The notes: a model not told the origin generated them from the sequence alone. A stretch of 64,000 nt of DNA from Brevundimonas sp. (GCF_016742135.1 NZ_JACVCG010000002.1:583437-647436); one strand, 5' to 3'; positions 48,694 through 58,307 are shown, numbered from the stretch's first letter. Translations and numbers: made by a program.

Positions 48694-50853
48694 TCAGCCC
48701 TGCAGCAGGGCGAGGGCCACGGCGGGCGAGGCGGACTGGCGCCACTCGACCAGCTGCCAGCCGGCCTTTTCCACCAGCTCGACCACCGCGTCCCGCGTGA
48801 ACTTGCGTGAGCTTTCGGTGTGCAGGGTTTCGCCCTCCAGAAAACGGAAGCCGGTGCCGTCGAGGGTGACGACCTGGTCCCGCATCGACACCAGATGCAT
48901 TTCCATGCGTGACCGGTCCGCGTTCCAGACGGCGCGATGCTGGAAACTGTCCAGATCAAAGTCGGTCCCCAGCTCGCGATTGGCGCGCACCAGCAGATTG
49001 AGGTTGAAGGCAGCGGTGACGCCCTGGGCATCGTCATAGGCGGCGACCAGCACCTCGACCGGCTTGACCAGATCGACCCCCAGGATGAAGTGCGAACCCG
49101 GGCCCAGCCGTTCATGCGCCGTGGTCAGAAAGCGGACGGCCAGATCCGGCGTCAGATTGCCGATGGTCGAGCCGGGGAAGAAACCGGTGCGCGGGCCGCG
49201 CCCCAGTTCCGGCAGGGGCGGCAGGTCGAGGAAGTCTCCGGCGACGGGACTGACCTCCAACTCCGGATAGGCTTCGCGGATACGGGCGGTCGCGGCCTCA
49301 AGCGCATCGGTGCTGATGTCGATCGGCATATAGGTGGCCACGCCGGGTGCCTGATCCAGCACGATGCGGGTCTTTTCGCTGGCGCCGGAGCCGAACTCGA
49401 CCAGCACGGCGTTCTGGCCCATGAAACGGGCGATGTCGGGGGCCATGTCGCGCAGCAGGGCCGTCTCCTGACGGGTGGGATAGTATTCCGGCAGGCGGGT
49501 GATGTCCTCGAACAGCCGCGAGCCCTCGGCATCGTACAGCCATTTGGGCGACAGGGATTTCTGCGGCTTCGACAGACCCTCGACCAGATCGGCGCGGAAC
49601 TGAGCGGTCTCGTCGTCAACAGGCATCCGGGCTCCGGGCTGGGGGTCAGCGTCGCGCGCCAGGCGGAGACCGGCGAAGGCCCAGCGCTGATGCGGGTAAT
49701 AGAAGTTGCGATAGGTCAGGCGGCGATGGTCGGGCGGGGTGGCGAAACACGAGCCGCGCAGGACGCCCTGATTGGCCATGAACTTGCCGTTGTACTCGCC
49801 CGCTGTACCAGGCGTGGCGCGGAACCCCGGATAGGGAGCGTAGGCGCTGGCCGTGTGCTGCCACACCTGACCGTCGAGACCCGTGAAGGCGTCGGGGCGG
49901 GTGCGGGCGGCGTGCTCCCACTCGGCCTCGGTCGGCAGGCGGGCACCGGACCAGCGGCCAAAGGCGTCGGCCTCATACTGGCTGACGTGGCAGACGGGAG
50001 CGTCGGGATCGACGGGCTGGCGGCCGGTCAGGGTCATGACCGTCCAGCCCGCATCCCCGATCTGCCAGTAGAGGGGGGCCTGCCAGCCCTCGGCCCGGGC
50101 GGTGGCCCAGCCATCGGACAGCCACAGCTCGGCCCGGCGATAGCCCCCGTCGGCCATGAACTCGAGCCACTGGCCGTTGGTCACCAGGTCGCGGGCCAGC
50201 TGGAACGGCTGAAGATGCACGGGGTGGGCCGGGCCTTCATTGTCGAAGGCAAAGCCCGCGCCGTCATGGCCGAGGGTAAACAGGCCGCCGTCGAAGGCCT
50301 CCCAGCCGCCTCGCGCCGCATGGTCACCGCGCCAGCCGGGCTCGGCCTCATAGGCCACCGGATCCAGCGGCGAACAGGACATCAGGTTCAGCACGTCCAT
50401 CAGGAACAGCTCCTGATGCTGCTGCTCGTGATTGAGGCCGAGCACGAACAGATAGCGCCCTTCCCCGTCCGTCAGGCCGGCGCGCAGGCGCTCGACCATG
50501 CGGCGGTCGATCTCACGGCGATAGTCCAGGACATCGTTCAGCGAGGGCCGCGTGATCAGGCCGCGCCGGTCCCGGGCGATGCGCTCGCCGACGCCGTCGT
50601 AGTAGGAGTTGAACAGGGTGAACCAGACCGGGTCGAACGGGCGATACTCCGGATCCCGGCAAAGGATCATCGCCTCATAGAACCAGGTGGTGTGGGCCAG
50701 ATGCCATTTGCCGGGGCTGCAGTCGGGCATGGACTGGGCCTGCAGGTCCTCGGACGACAGCCCGTCGGCGAGGGCCGGCATGACACGTCGCGAGGCCTGA
50801 TAGCGGGCCACGTCCCGCGCGCTCTGATCCTGAACGGTGGCAGGCGCGTTCAT
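48694..50853 (-). CDS. Ergothioneine biosynthesis EgtB-EgtD fusion protein
   Basis: One 719-residue ORF. Residues 1 to ~409 are EgtB: a DinB-like domain with HLAHTTWFYEAMIL and the iron motif HEQQHQELFLMD, then an FGE-sulfatase domain with RLPTEAEWEHAAR. Residues ~410-719 are EgtD, a histidine trimethyltransferase: LYDAEGSRLFEDITRLPEYYPTR, SAM motif VEFGSGASEKTR, PGSTIGNL and ILGVDLVKP. Together they would convert His to hercynine and then to the gamma-Glu-Cys or Cys sulfoxide conjugate. The order is reversed compared with fungal Egt1. I start at ATG 50853 (GGAG at 6 nt). Met410 also has GGAG before it, so a separate EgtD product is possible. No EgtA or EgtE gene is nearby. Confidence 0.9.
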   Translation of the reverse strand: MNAPATVQDQSARDVARYQASRRVMPALADGLSSEDLQAQSMPDCSPGKWHLAHTTWFYEAMILCRDPEYRPFDPVWFTLFNSYYDGVGERIARDRRGLITRPSLNDVLDYRREIDRRMVERLRAGLTDGEGRYLFVLGLNHEQQHQELFLMDVLNLMSCSPLDPVAYEAEPGWRGDHAARGGWEAFDGGLFTLGHDGAGFAFDNEGPAHPVHLQPFQLARDLVTNGQWLEFMADGGYRRAELWLSDGWATARAEGWQAPLYWQIGDAGWTVMTLTGRQPVDPDAPVCHVSQYEADAFGRWSGARLPTEAEWEHAARTRPDAFTGLDGQVWQHTASAYAPYPGFRATPGTAGEYNGKFMANQGVLRGSCFATPPDHRRLTYRNFYYPHQRWAFAGLRLARDADPQPGARMPVDDETAQFRADLVEGLSKPQKSLSPKWLYDAEGSRLFEDITRLPEYYPTRQETALLRDMAPDIARFMGQNAVLVEFGSGASEKTRIVLDQAPGVATYMPIDISTDALEAATARIREAYPELEVSPVAGDFLDLPPLPELGRGPRTGFFPGSTIGNLTPDLAVRFLTTAHERLGPGSHFILGVDLVKPVEVLVAAYDDAQGVTAAFNLNLLVRANRELGTDFDLDSFQHRAVWNADRSRMEMHLVSMRDQVVTLDGTGFRFLEGETLHTESSRKFTRDAVVELVEKAGWQLVEWRQSASPAVALALLQG

Positions 50854-50954
50854 GGGCATCTCCGGTGTCCGGCGAGAGGATCGAGCCCACAAGCCCGACG
50901 CGAGTCGACCTAACGTATCAGCCCCTCAGGCGTTGCCGCAAAAACGGTGTCGTC

Positions 50955-52166
50955 TCAGCGAACCGGCCGCCCGCCGTGCTTTGCGTATTCGAGCCGGGCG
51001 ATGGTGCGGTTGTGAACCTCGTCCGGCCCGTCGGCGATGCGGAGGGTGCGGACCATGCCGTACATCTCGGCCAGGGGGGTGTCGCCGGAGACGCCGGCCC
51101 CGCCGAAGGCCTGGATGGCATCGTCGATGACCTTCAGCGCCATGCGTGGCGCGGAGACCTTGATCTGGGCGATCTCAGAGCGCGCCGCCTTGTTGCCCGC
51201 ATTGTCCATCATCCAGGCGGCCTTGAGCACCAGCAGACGGCACATCTCGATGTTGGTGCGGGCCTCGGCGACCCTCTGCTCCCAGACGGAGTGCTCAGCG
51301 ATGGCCTTGCGGAAGGCGGTGCGCGTCAGCAGGCGCTCGCACATCAGCTCCAGCGCCCGCTCGGCCATGCCGATGACGCGCATGCAGTGGTGTATGCGGC
51401 CCGGCCCCAGACGACCCTGGGCGATCTCGAAGCCCCGGCCCTCGCCCGCAATCAAATTCTCGACCGGCACGCGCACGTTTTCGAGCACGACCTCGGCGTG
51501 GCCGATCGGCTTTTCGTCATAGCCGAACACGGACAGCATCCGCTCCACGCGGAAGCCGGGCGTGTCGACGGGCACGATGATCTGTGACTGCTGGGCGTGG
51601 ATGGCGGCATCCGGATCGGTCTTGCCCATGACGATGGTCACGGCGACGTTCGGATGGCCCATATTGGTCGACCACCATTTGCGGCCGTTGATCACATAGT
51701 GGTCGCCGTCGCGCTCGATCCGGGTCTGGATGTTGGTCGCGTCGGACGAGGCCACCTCGGGCTCGGTCATCAGGAAGGCCGAGCGGATCTCGCCGGCCAT
51801 CAGCGGCTTGAGCCAGCGCTCCTGCTGGGCCGCATCCCCGTACATATGGAGCACTTCCATATTGCCGGTATCGGGGGCATTGCAGTTGAACACCTCGGCC
51901 GTCCACAGGTGGCGGCCCATCATCTCGGCCAGCGGGGCGTATTCGAGGTTGGTCAGGCCCGCGCCGTGTTCGCCGGGCAGGAACATGTTCCACAGTCCCG
52001 CCTCGCGCGCCTGGGCCTTCATCTCGTCCATCGCGGGGGGCTGGCGGGTCGAATCCTCGCGAACCTGCGCCCAGTATTCGGCCTCGCGCGGCAGGACCCT
52101 GTCATCCAGAAAGCGGCGGACGCGCTCCTGCCAGTGCAGGGCCTTTTCGCTGTGCTGGAATTCCAT
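50955..52166 (-). CDS. Acyl-CoA dehydrogenase family protein
   Basis: 403-residue flavoenzyme. The N-terminal helical domain is followed by [43 protein letters not shown] (FAD and substrate region), and the C-terminal domain has [16 protein letters not shown] and [34 protein letters not shown] with the expected C-terminal Arg-Asp-Gly-Pro-Asp-Glu motif. It resembles ACAD10/11-type enzymes acting on long or modified acyl-CoAs; substrate not determined. GGAG is 9 nt upstream of ATG 52166. Confidence 0.92.
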   Translation of the reverse strand: MEFQHSEKALHWQERVRRFLDDRVLPREAEYWAQVREDSTRQPPAMDEMKAQAREAGLWNMFLPGEHGAGLTNLEYAPLAEMMGRHLWTAEVFNCNAPDTGNMEVLHMYGDAAQQERWLKPLMAGEIRSAFLMTEPEVASSDATNIQTRIERDGDHYVINGRKWWSTNMGHPNVAVTIVMGKTDPDAAIHAQQSQIIVPVDTPGFRVERMLSVFGYDEKPIGHAEVVLENVRVPVENLIAGEGRGFEIAQGRLGPGRIHHCMRVIGMAERALELMCERLLTRTAFRKAIAEHSVWEQRVAEARTNIEMCRLLVLKAAWMMDNAGNKAARSEIAQIKVSAPRMALKVIDDAIQAFGGAGVSGDTPLAEMYGMVRTLRIADGPDEVHNRTIARLEYAKHGGRPVR

Positions 52167-52178
52167 GGAGAGGTCTCC

Positions 52179-52321
52179 TTCTCCCTCCCCCTCGTGGGGA
52201 GGGTGGTCGCGAAGCGACCGGGTGGGGAAGGGTGAAGCCGGGCGCCGGCCGTGCGGGACCGGCGTTCCCCACCCTGTCGTCGCGTCGCGCCGACATCCCT
52301 CCCCATTAAGGGGAGGGAGAA
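52179..52321. repeat. 143-bp MITE/REP-like element with 12-bp terminal inverted repeats
   Basis: Ends are exact inverses: TTCTCCCTCCCC (52179-52190) and GGGGAGGGAGAA (52310-52321). Inside, GGGTGGGGAA near 52220 pairs with TTCCCCACCC near 52266, and GGTCGCGAAGCGACC is a small hairpin. The GGTCGCGAAGCGACCGGGTGGGGAAG core is a dispersed repeat type in alphaproteobacteria. It has no ORF of its own, lies between the ACAD and SCP2 genes and leaves both intact. Confidence 0.8.
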
Positions 52322-52327
52322 CGCAGC

Positions 52328-52633
52328 CTAGCGCTTCAGCAGCGGGGCCAGTTTCTGGGCGATCATCATGTCGCCGGCGATCTTCAGCTTGCCCTGCATG
52401 AAGGCCATCATCGGATCGAGCCTGCCTTCCGACAGGGCCATGAAGTCGTCCCAGGCCATGGAGACGGTAGCGTCGGCCGGCTTGTCCTCATTGGTGACGC
52501 TGTTCGGCACGGAGGCGCCGTCGATGAAGATCACGCCCTTGTCGCCGAGGTCGAGCTTGACGGTCTTGCCGAGGCCGGAATTTTCGCCGACGGCAGCGCG
52601 AATGTGGTCGGTGACGGTAGCCAGATCAGCCAT
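52328..52633 (-). CDS. SCP2 sterol-binding domain protein
   Basis: 101-residue stand-alone SCP2 domain, a lipid-binding pocket. The segments [63 protein letters not shown] carry the typical DFxxLxxGxLDPxxAFMxGKLKIxGD pattern. It probably binds acyl-CoA or other lipids, and its position just before the acyl-CoA dehydrogenase gene (interrupted only by the MITE-like element) suggests shared lipid metabolism. Confidence 0.9.
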   Translation of the reverse strand: MADLATVTDHIRAAVGENSGLGKTVKLDLGDKGVIFIDGASVPNSVTNEDKPADATVSMAWDDFMALSEGRLDPMMAFMQGKLKIAGDMMIAQKLAPLLKR

Positions 52634-52719
52634 GGGTCTTCTCCCTGAGAGGTGTTGCTGATGGCCTAGCCCGCCAGCCGCCCCCTGCCAAGATCACGTC
52701 ACGTAAAGATGGGGTGAGC

Positions 52720-52736
52720 GGTCAACAGGGTTGACC
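52720..52736 (+). promoter_or_regulatory. Inverted repeat overlapping a -35-like site upstream of the M61 peptidase
   Basis: GGTCAAC-AGG-GTTGACC (52720-52736), a perfect 7-bp inverted repeat; its right arm contains TTGACC (52731-52736), a -35-like hexamer on the plus strand, 57 bp before the peptidase start. Possible operator; no matching regulator is encoded nearby. Confidence 0.3.
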
Positions 52737-52792
52737 CCGGGGACGGACTGGTCCGAACTGCCGCCGACCCCTTTCACGACCGCGAGTGTTCC

Positions 52793-54739
52793 ATGCGTCT
52801 TCGTCTGACCGTTTCCGCCCTGGCCATCGCCCTCAGCCTCGGTGTGGCAGCACCCGCCCTGGCCCAGGTGGGCACGCCCGCCCTGCCCCGTGCCCTTCCG
52901 GCGATCCCGGCTCCGGTCGACCAGGCCTATCCCGGCGTGATCCGCTATGAGGTCGACGCCACTGACATCGATCGCAAGATCATCAGCGTGCGCCAGACCA
53001 TTCCCGTCAGCGCCGGGCCGCTGACCCTGCTGTATCCGAAATTCATCCCGGGCAACCACGCGGCAACCGGGCCGATCCAGCTGATCGCGGGGCTGACCAT
53101 TCATGGCGATGGCGACCGGATCGAGTGGCTGCGCGATACCATCGATCCCTATGCCTTCCACATAGAGGTGCCGCGGGGCGTCGACGAGATCGTCGTCGAG
53201 TTCCAGTGGCTGACCCAGCCGGACGCCAGCAACTGGCGCGTGGTGATGGCATCGGCGATGCTGAACATGCAGTGGGAAAAGGCGGTCCTCTATCCTGCGG
53301 GATATCGTCACAGCCGCATCACCTTTGCCCCGTCGATCCGCCTGCCCGAGGGGTGGCAGTACGGGGTGGCCATGGACACGGTGTCGTTCGAGAACGGCGT
53401 GGCGACCTTTGCCCCCGTCAGCCTCGAGACCCTGGCCGACAGTCCCATGTTCGCCGGCGCGCACTACAGGGCCTATGACCTGGACCCGGGCGGCCGGTCG
53501 CCGGTGACCCTGCACATCGTCGCCGACCAGCCCGAGCAGATTGCTCCCACGCCTGAACAGCTGGCCAAGTATGAGGCGCTGGTCGATGAGGCCGATCTTT
53601 TGTTCGGGTCGCGCCATTTCGACCGTTATGAATTCCTGCTGGGCCTGACCCGCGAGATGGGCGGCATCGGGCTGGAGCATCACCGGTCCAGCGAGAATAC
53701 CGCCCCGCCCAACTTCTTCGGCGACGGGTGGGAAGCCAGCCATGGCACCCGCACCCTGCTGCCGCACGAGTTCGTCCACTCGTGGAATGGCAAGTTCCGT
53801 CGGCCGGCCGACCAGCTGACGCCGAACCTCAATGTGCCGGTCCAGAACACCCTGTTGTGGGTCTATGAAGGCCAGACCGAATACTGGGGTGAGGTGCTGA
53901 CCGTACGCTCGGGTCTGGGCACCCCGGAGGAGGCGCTGGCCTCCTTTGCCGGGATCGCGGCCTTCTATCAGTATCAGTCCGGGCGCGAGTGGCGCTCATT
54001 GCAGGACACGACCAACAACAATCTGCTGGGCTATCGGGCCTCCAGCCCCTGGCCGTCGTGGATGCGCGGCACGGGCGACTATTACCGGGAATCGGCCCTG
54101 ATCTGGCTGGATGCCGACACCCTGATCCGCGAGAAGACCGGCGACACCAAATCGCTGAACGACTTTGCCAGACTGTTCTTTGGCATCGATGACGGATCGT
54201 GGGAGGCGACGCCCTACACGTTCGACGACGTCGTCGCGGCGCTGAACGCGGTGGTGCCACACGACTGGGCGGGCTTCCTGCGCGACCGTCTGGACGCCGT
54301 CGGGCCCGACGCCCGGGCTCCGCTGGATGGCATCGAGCGCGGCGGCTATCGCCTCGTCTATACCGACAGCCCGACCGAGGTGGAGACCCGCATCAACGGC
54401 AGCGGGCCGGGTGACTACCTCTATTCGCTGGGCTTCTACCTGGCGGGCGGCAACCGCATCGTCGCCGTGCAGTGGGACAGCCCGATCTTCAACGCCGGGA
54501 TCGGCGCGGGCTGGACCCTGGTATCGGTAAACGGCGAGCGGGCCTCGCCCGAGGTGCTGTCGAACGCCATTACGGCCGCCAGAACCTCGCCCGCGCCCAT
54601 CGTGCTGGAAGTCCGTAATGCGCGGGGCAGTCGGACGCTGGAGATCGATTACCACGACGGCCTGCGCTATCCACGCCTGGAACGCATCCCCGGCACGCCG
54701 GACCGGCTGGGCGATATCCTGTCGCCGATGCGGGACTGA
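52793..54739 (+). CDS. M61-family exported aminopeptidase with PDZ domain
   Basis: 648 residues. Signal peptide MRLRLTVSALAIALSLGVAAPALA; a large N-terminal beta domain; a zinc peptidase core with LLPHEFVHSWNGKFRR (HExxH, about residue 324) and downstream YEGQTEYWGE supplying the Glu ligand; and a C-terminal PDZ-like domain (about 545-625). This is the M61 glycyl aminopeptidase family, probably periplasmic. The start has no strong ribosome-binding site but the signal peptide fixes it. Confidence 0.92.
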   Translation: MRLRLTVSALAIALSLGVAAPALAQVGTPALPRALPAIPAPVDQAYPGVIRYEVDATDIDRKIISVRQTIPVSAGPLTLLYPKFIPGNHAATGPIQLIAGLTIHGDGDRIEWLRDTIDPYAFHIEVPRGVDEIVVEFQWLTQPDASNWRVVMASAMLNMQWEKAVLYPAGYRHSRITFAPSIRLPEGWQYGVAMDTVSFENGVATFAPVSLETLADSPMFAGAHYRAYDLDPGGRSPVTLHIVADQPEQIAPTPEQLAKYEALVDEADLLFGSRHFDRYEFLLGLTREMGGIGLEHHRSSENTAPPNFFGDGWEASHGTRTLLPHEFVHSWNGKFRRPADQLTPNLNVPVQNTLLWVYEGQTEYWGEVLTVRSGLGTPEEALASFAGIAAFYQYQSGREWRSLQDTTNNNLLGYRASSPWPSWMRGTGDYYRESALIWLDADTLIREKTGDTKSLNDFARLFFGIDDGSWEATPYTFDDVVAALNAVVPHDWAGFLRDRLDAVGPDARAPLDGIERGGYRLVYTDSPTEVETRINGSGPGDYLYSLGFYLAGGNRIVAVQWDSPIFNAGIGAGWTLVSVNGERASPEVLSNAITAARTSPAPIVLEVRNARGSRTLEIDYHDGLRYPRLERIPGTPDRLGDILSPMRD

Positions 54740-54761
54740 CGAACGCCCGGGCCCGGGTCTG

Positions 54762-55151
54762 CTACCAGCAGGCCCGGGGCTTGGGTGTCGCGCCCAGCTC
54801 GTTATAGAGGGCCGTGCACCGCGCCGTGACCTCGCCCTCAGGCAGGGCGTCCAGCTCTGCGCGCAGCGTGCGCAAGTCGTCGATCAGCGGCTGATCGCCC
54901 TCGACCAGACCGCGTTTCACATCGCACTGGTGCATATCGAATTTCAGGCTGGCGATCGGCTTGCAGGCCAGCGGCAGGCCATTCATCAGTCGGACGGCCC
55001 CGATCTGGGTCAGCGGTCCCTCCGGCAGCGCCGGCACCTCGGCTGCGGGTGCCGGCGTCGGGGCAGCGGGGGCCTTGGCCTCCTGCTCGGAACAGGCGGC
55101 GAGCGCCAGCGCGGCGAGCGCGGCGATCAGCGCGGTGGTGTGTGCAGACAT
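54762..55151 (-). CDS. Hypothetical lipoprotein
   Basis: 129 residues. Signal peptide with lipobox LALAAC (Cys20), then an Ala/Pro-rich linker (APAAPTPAPAAEVPALP) and a small helical domain with four Cys (LACKP, HQCDV, ARCTA, RACW). No family recognised. Convergent with the M61 peptidase gene. It sits downstream of the rplL terminator, so its expression is probably independent. Confidence 0.78.
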   Translation of the reverse strand: MSAHTTALIAALAALALAACSEQEAKAPAAPTPAPAAEVPALPEGPLTQIGAVRLMNGLPLACKPIASLKFDMHQCDVKRGLVEGDQPLIDDLRTLRAELDALPEGEVTARCTALYNELGATPKPRACW

Positions 55152-55239
55152 CGGTCGTCCCCCTGATTCAGGCGGGAGATTTGGCGGACTGGCGCTCCCG
55201 TTGTCCAGCCCCTCGATCCCAAGGAATCGCAGGGATACG

Positions 55240-55272
55240 AAAACGGCCCCGGCGGAGATCCACCGGGGCCGT
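55240..55272 (-). terminator. Rho-independent terminator of rplJL
   Basis: A 10-bp stem (55243-55252 with 55263-55272, ACGGCCCCGG type) followed on the minus strand by TTTT. It lies 29 bp past rplL. rpoB does not follow, so the rplJL unit ends here. Confidence 0.87.
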
Positions 55273-55301
55273 TCGTCGTTACAGGGCCGAATGGCGCCAG
55301 A

Positions 55302-55691
55302 TTACTTGATCTGGACCTTGGCGCCGGCTTCCGTCAGCTTCTTGGCGATCTCTTCGGCTTGTTGCTTGGAGACGTTTTCGACGACGTTCTGCGGAGCGCC
55401 TTCGACCAGGTCCTTGGCTTCCTTCAGACCCAGGTCCGAACGCACGCCACGGACTTCCTTGATGACGTTGATCTTCTTGTCGCCACCGTCCGTCAGGACG
55501 ACGGTGAACTCGGTTTGCTCTTCGCCGGCCGGAGCGGCGTCACCACCGCCAGCGCCGCCGGTGGGCATGGCCATGGCGACCGGAGCGGCGGCGGAAACGC
55601 CCCACTTTTCTTCGAGCATCTTGGACAGCTCGGCGGCTTCCAGGACGGTCAGGGCGGACAGGTCTTCAACGATTTTGGCGAGATCGGCCAT
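55302..55691 (-). CDS. rplL: 50S ribosomal protein L7/L12
   Basis: 129-residue stalk protein that recruits translation GTPases. N-terminal dimerisation helices ([25 protein letters not shown]), an Ala/Gly hinge and the globular C-terminal domain with [13 protein letters not shown] strand, [30 protein letters not shown] and GAKVQIK. Standard length. Confidence 0.98.
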   Translation of the reverse strand: MADLAKIVEDLSALTVLEAAELSKMLEEKWGVSAAAPVAMAMPTGGAGGGDAAPAGEEQTEFTVVLTDGGDKKINVIKEVRGVRSDLGLKEAKDLVEGAPQNVVENVSKQQAEEIAKKLTEAGAKVQIK

Positions 55692-55757
55692 TTGAGTTTT
55701 CCTTCGGAGGATTGGGTTTCAGTAGAGAGGTTGCAGAGATGAAAGAGGTCGGTCCGC

Positions 55758-56273
55758 TTACGCGGCGTCCTTGGTGGCATAGGCGTTGAGCACGCGAGCC
55801 AGCTGGGACGCCGGAGCTTGAACGACGCCGGCGACCTTGGTCGCGGGAGCGTTGAGCAGGCCCAGCAGCGAGGCGCGGATCTGATCCAGCGAGGGCAGCT
55901 TGGAGAGAGTCTCCACGCCCTTGGCGTCCAGAACCTTGTCACCCATGAAGCCGCCCAGAACGACGAACTTGTCGTTGCCCTTGGCGAATTCAGCGGTGAC
56001 CTTGGCAGCCGTCACCGCATCATCGGCATAGGCGATGCCCACGGGACCCTTGAACAGGCCGTGGTAGTCGCTGCCTTCTTCGGCTTCGAGCGCCTTGAGC
56101 GCCAGGCGATTCTTGATCACCTTGAACGCGCCGCCTTCCTTGCGAAGGCGGCCACGCAGGTCTTCCATGTCCGCAACGGTCAGACCCAGGTTGTGGGTCA
56201 CGACCACGGCGCCGGCGTCGGCGAACACGCCCTTCAGCGTCTCGATCGACTCGGCCTTTTGTGCGCGGTCCAT
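55758..56273 (-). CDS. rplJ: 50S ribosomal protein L10
   Basis: 171-residue stalk base protein that binds 23S rRNA and L7/L12 dimers. Begins MDRAQKAESIETLKGVFADAG, with VVTHNLGLTVADMEDLRGRLR and KVIKNRLALKAL. The Ala-rich C-terminal helix binds L12. It autoregulates rplJL in many bacteria through its leader; a 275-nt leader precedes it here. Confidence 0.98.
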   Translation of the reverse strand: MDRAQKAESIETLKGVFADAGAVVVTHNLGLTVADMEDLRGRLRKEGGAFKVIKNRLALKALEAEEGSDYHGLFKGPVGIAYADDAVTAAKVTAEFAKGNDKFVVLGGFMGDKVLDAKGVETLSKLPSLDQIRASLLGLLNAPATKVAGVVQAPASQLARVLNAYATKDAA

Positions 56274-56548
56274 TGCGGTCTCCAGTCTTGAGGTTCATCG
56301 CCGGGCTTATTCCCGACGACGAGGTGGCCCATACGCGTTCGCGTCGCCGCGAGGCGTGTGTGCCGGTCGTAATGTCCGAAGGAAGCTCGGAGGCCATGCC
56401 GACCGCGAGCGCGAGCCGGAGGGCGTCGTCTGCATCCCCATCTCCCCACGGTGCCAGGGGGCTCCCTGACGTTTATGGCATGGGTGGCCCCCACGCCCCG
56501 AAGTTCTCGGACAGGCAGATCGGGCCCGGGGACCCGATCAAGGCGCGC
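56274..56548 (-). promoter_or_regulatory. Long 5' leader of rplJL, probable L10 leader
   Basis: About 275 nt between the candidate promoter and rplJ with no supported ORF. Length and position fit the L10 autoregulatory leader known in many bacteria. I could not confirm the L10-binding kink-turn by eye. Confidence 0.4.
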
Positions 56549-56576
56549 TTCATACAGGGCTGGGCGGAAAAATCAA
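56549..56576 (-). promoter_or_regulatory. Candidate rplJL promoter
   Basis: Minus strand -35 TTGATT (56571-56576), 16-bp spacer, -10 TATGAA (56549-56554). It overlaps the end of the DUF2059 gene, giving rplJL its own promoter, which is needed because they are separated from rplKA. Confidence 0.45.
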
Positions 56577-57127
56577 CGCTGCAAATCCTGGCGTCGCTGG
56601 GTGCGCGCCTTCGGCATATTGACGCCCGGAGCCGTCAGGGCGTCCTCGCAGTCAAAGGCGGCGCAGTATTTCGACCACATGGATTCGAGGAAGATCAGCA
56701 TCTGGGCACCGACCACGGCCTGTTCACGCGCGACCAGATCGAACTGTTTGGTGGCGATGGAGCGGCCGAGGGGGGATTCGAAGAAGGCGACCATGGCCTC
56801 CAGCTCCTCGGTCGTGAATGTCTCCGCATAGATCGGCGCCAGATCCCGGCTCAGCCCTTCGATCATGGCCAGGATGAGGTTGGGCATATTGGACCGCATC
56901 CACGCCCGCTCCTCCGCCGTCATGTCATCGGCCTGGGACAGGTCGGTCTCGATCCAGCTTTCGACCTGCTCGCGGACGTTGCCGCCCAGCGACAGTTCGA
57001 TATAGCGCGCCGCCAGCCCCTCGCGCCGGGCCTGTCCGGGATCCGGGGTGGCGGTCTGGGCCGTAGCCAGGGCCGGCATCGCCAGCAGGGCGGCCAGGGT
57101 AGTGATCAGGCAGAGCAGGCGGCGCAT
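56573..57127 (-). CDS. DUF2059-family exported protein
   Basis: 184 residues with signal peptide MRRLLCLITTLAALLAMPALATA. The helical domain with IYAETFTTEELEAMVAFFESPLGRSIATKQ is the DUF2059 core, a family of unknown function. Two C-terminal Cys (KYCAAFDCED) may form a disulfide. ATG 57127 has GGAG 7 nt upstream; a 40-residue longer frame is rejected. It lies between rplA and rplJ, an unusual position. Confidence 0.85.
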   Translation of the reverse strand: MRRLLCLITTLAALLAMPALATAQTATPDPGQARREGLAARYIELSLGGNVREQVESWIETDLSQADDMTAEERAWMRSNMPNLILAMIEGLSRDLAPIYAETFTTEELEAMVAFFESPLGRSIATKQFDLVAREQAVVGAQMLIFLESMWSKYCAAFDCEDALTAPGVNMPKARTQRRQDLQR

Positions 57128-57233
57128 GGGCAACTCCGGGACATCCACCGTCATACTTTCGATCCCGGTCCGGCTGCGCAAGCGCCGGGGCAACACGTCG
57201 GGCAAGAAAAAGGCAGGGAACGCCGCCGCGCCT

Positions 57234-58307
57234 TCAGCGCGTCTCACCCGGTGCCTGCATCGTCCGGTCCCCCAGAACGTCCTGCCGATAGACCATGATC
57301 ACCAGGACGAAGATCGTCAGCGCGAGCGGACCGGAAAGGATCACACCCAGGGGACCGAGCAGGGAGCCGAAAGCCACCACGGAGAAGATGGTCACGATGA
57401 CCGGCAGGCTCGCGACGTTTTTCTGGACCAGGGGCACCAGCAGGATGCTCTCGACCTGCTGGACCACGAAGTAGAGCAGAAGGGTCAGGGCCGCCTGCTC
57501 CCAGCCCACCGTGGCCGCCATCAGGACCGCGGGGACCGTGGCCAGGATCGGCCCGACAATCGGCACGAAGTTCAAAAGCCCCGTGAGCACGCCAAGGGCC
57601 ACGGGCGACGGAACGCCGATGATCGACAGGCCGATGCCGGACGCCAGCCCGACCGCGATCATGGCAATGATCTGACCCTTCAGCCAGCCCTTCAGCGCCC
57701 GCCCGATGGTGTCGAGGATGTACCGGACGCGATCGCGTCTTCCCAGGGGAACCAGAGCGACCAACCCGTCCCGGGCCCTCGCGGGGGAGAGCGCCAGGTA
57801 AATTCCCGCGACGATCACCAGCAACAGACCGGTCAGGGCAACGGCGGTCCCCATCGCGAAGGTCTGCGCCCAACCGATGGCCCGTCCGGCATAGGCACCC
57901 AGCTGCCCCGTCGCGGCCTGTATTTCCCCCGCGTAGGGCTGATCCGCGACCACCTGCTGGATCCGGTCCCAGCCCATGGGAATACGCGCGATGACGCCGG
58001 CACCCTGACTGGCGATCTCGGAGCCGAACAGGGTCAGCCCCAGGGCGATCGGCCCGATGATCAGCAGGACCGATGCCACGACGACGGGCACCTCCGGCAG
58101 ACGCGTGATCCTGATCAGCGGGTCCGCCACGGCGCGAATGACGACCGCGAAGACGACGGCCGCGAACATCATCAGCCACAGATGAGACAGGGCGACCAGC
58201 AGCTGAAAGGCGAAAAACGTGCCCACGAGCGCAACGACCGCAAACACGATCTTGCCCGGTGACCAGTCGGAGCCGCTCGCTTCGGCATGGCGCTTGAAAA
58301 ATTTCAT
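57234..58307 (-). CDS. AI-2E (PerM/TqsA-like) family transporter
   Basis: 357-residue membrane protein with about seven helices. Family landmarks are GWLKGQIIAMIAVGLASGIGLSIIGVPSPVALGVLTGLLNFVPIVGPILATVPAVL and LVQKNVASLPVIVTIFSVVAFGSLLGPLGVILSGPLAL. Family members export AI-2, Na+/H+ or other small molecules, so the substrate is uncertain. It lies after the rplKA terminator and before the DUF2059 gene on the same strand. Confidence 0.9.
   Translation of the reverse strand: MKFFKRHAEASGSDWSPGKIVFAVVALVGTFFAFQLLVALSHLWLMMFAAVVFAVVIRAVADPLIRITRLPEVPVVVASVLLIIGPIALGLTLFGSEIASQGAGVIARIPMGWDRIQQVVADQPYAGEIQAATGQLGAYAGRAIGWAQTFAMGTAVALTGLLLVIVAGIYLALSPARARDGLVALVPLGRRDRVRYILDTIGRALKGWLKGQIIAMIAVGLASGIGLSIIGVPSPVALGVLTGLLNFVPIVGPILATVPAVLMAATVGWEQAALTLLLYFVVQQVESILLVPLVQKNVASLPVIVTIFSVVAFGSLLGPLGVILSGPLALTIFVLVIMVYRQDVLGDRTMQAPGETR

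Noticed and set aside
50854..50892. TTG start for the EgtB-EgtD protein
   Set aside because: No ribosome-binding site; ATG 50853 has GGAG at 6 nt and the usual EgtB N-terminus follows.
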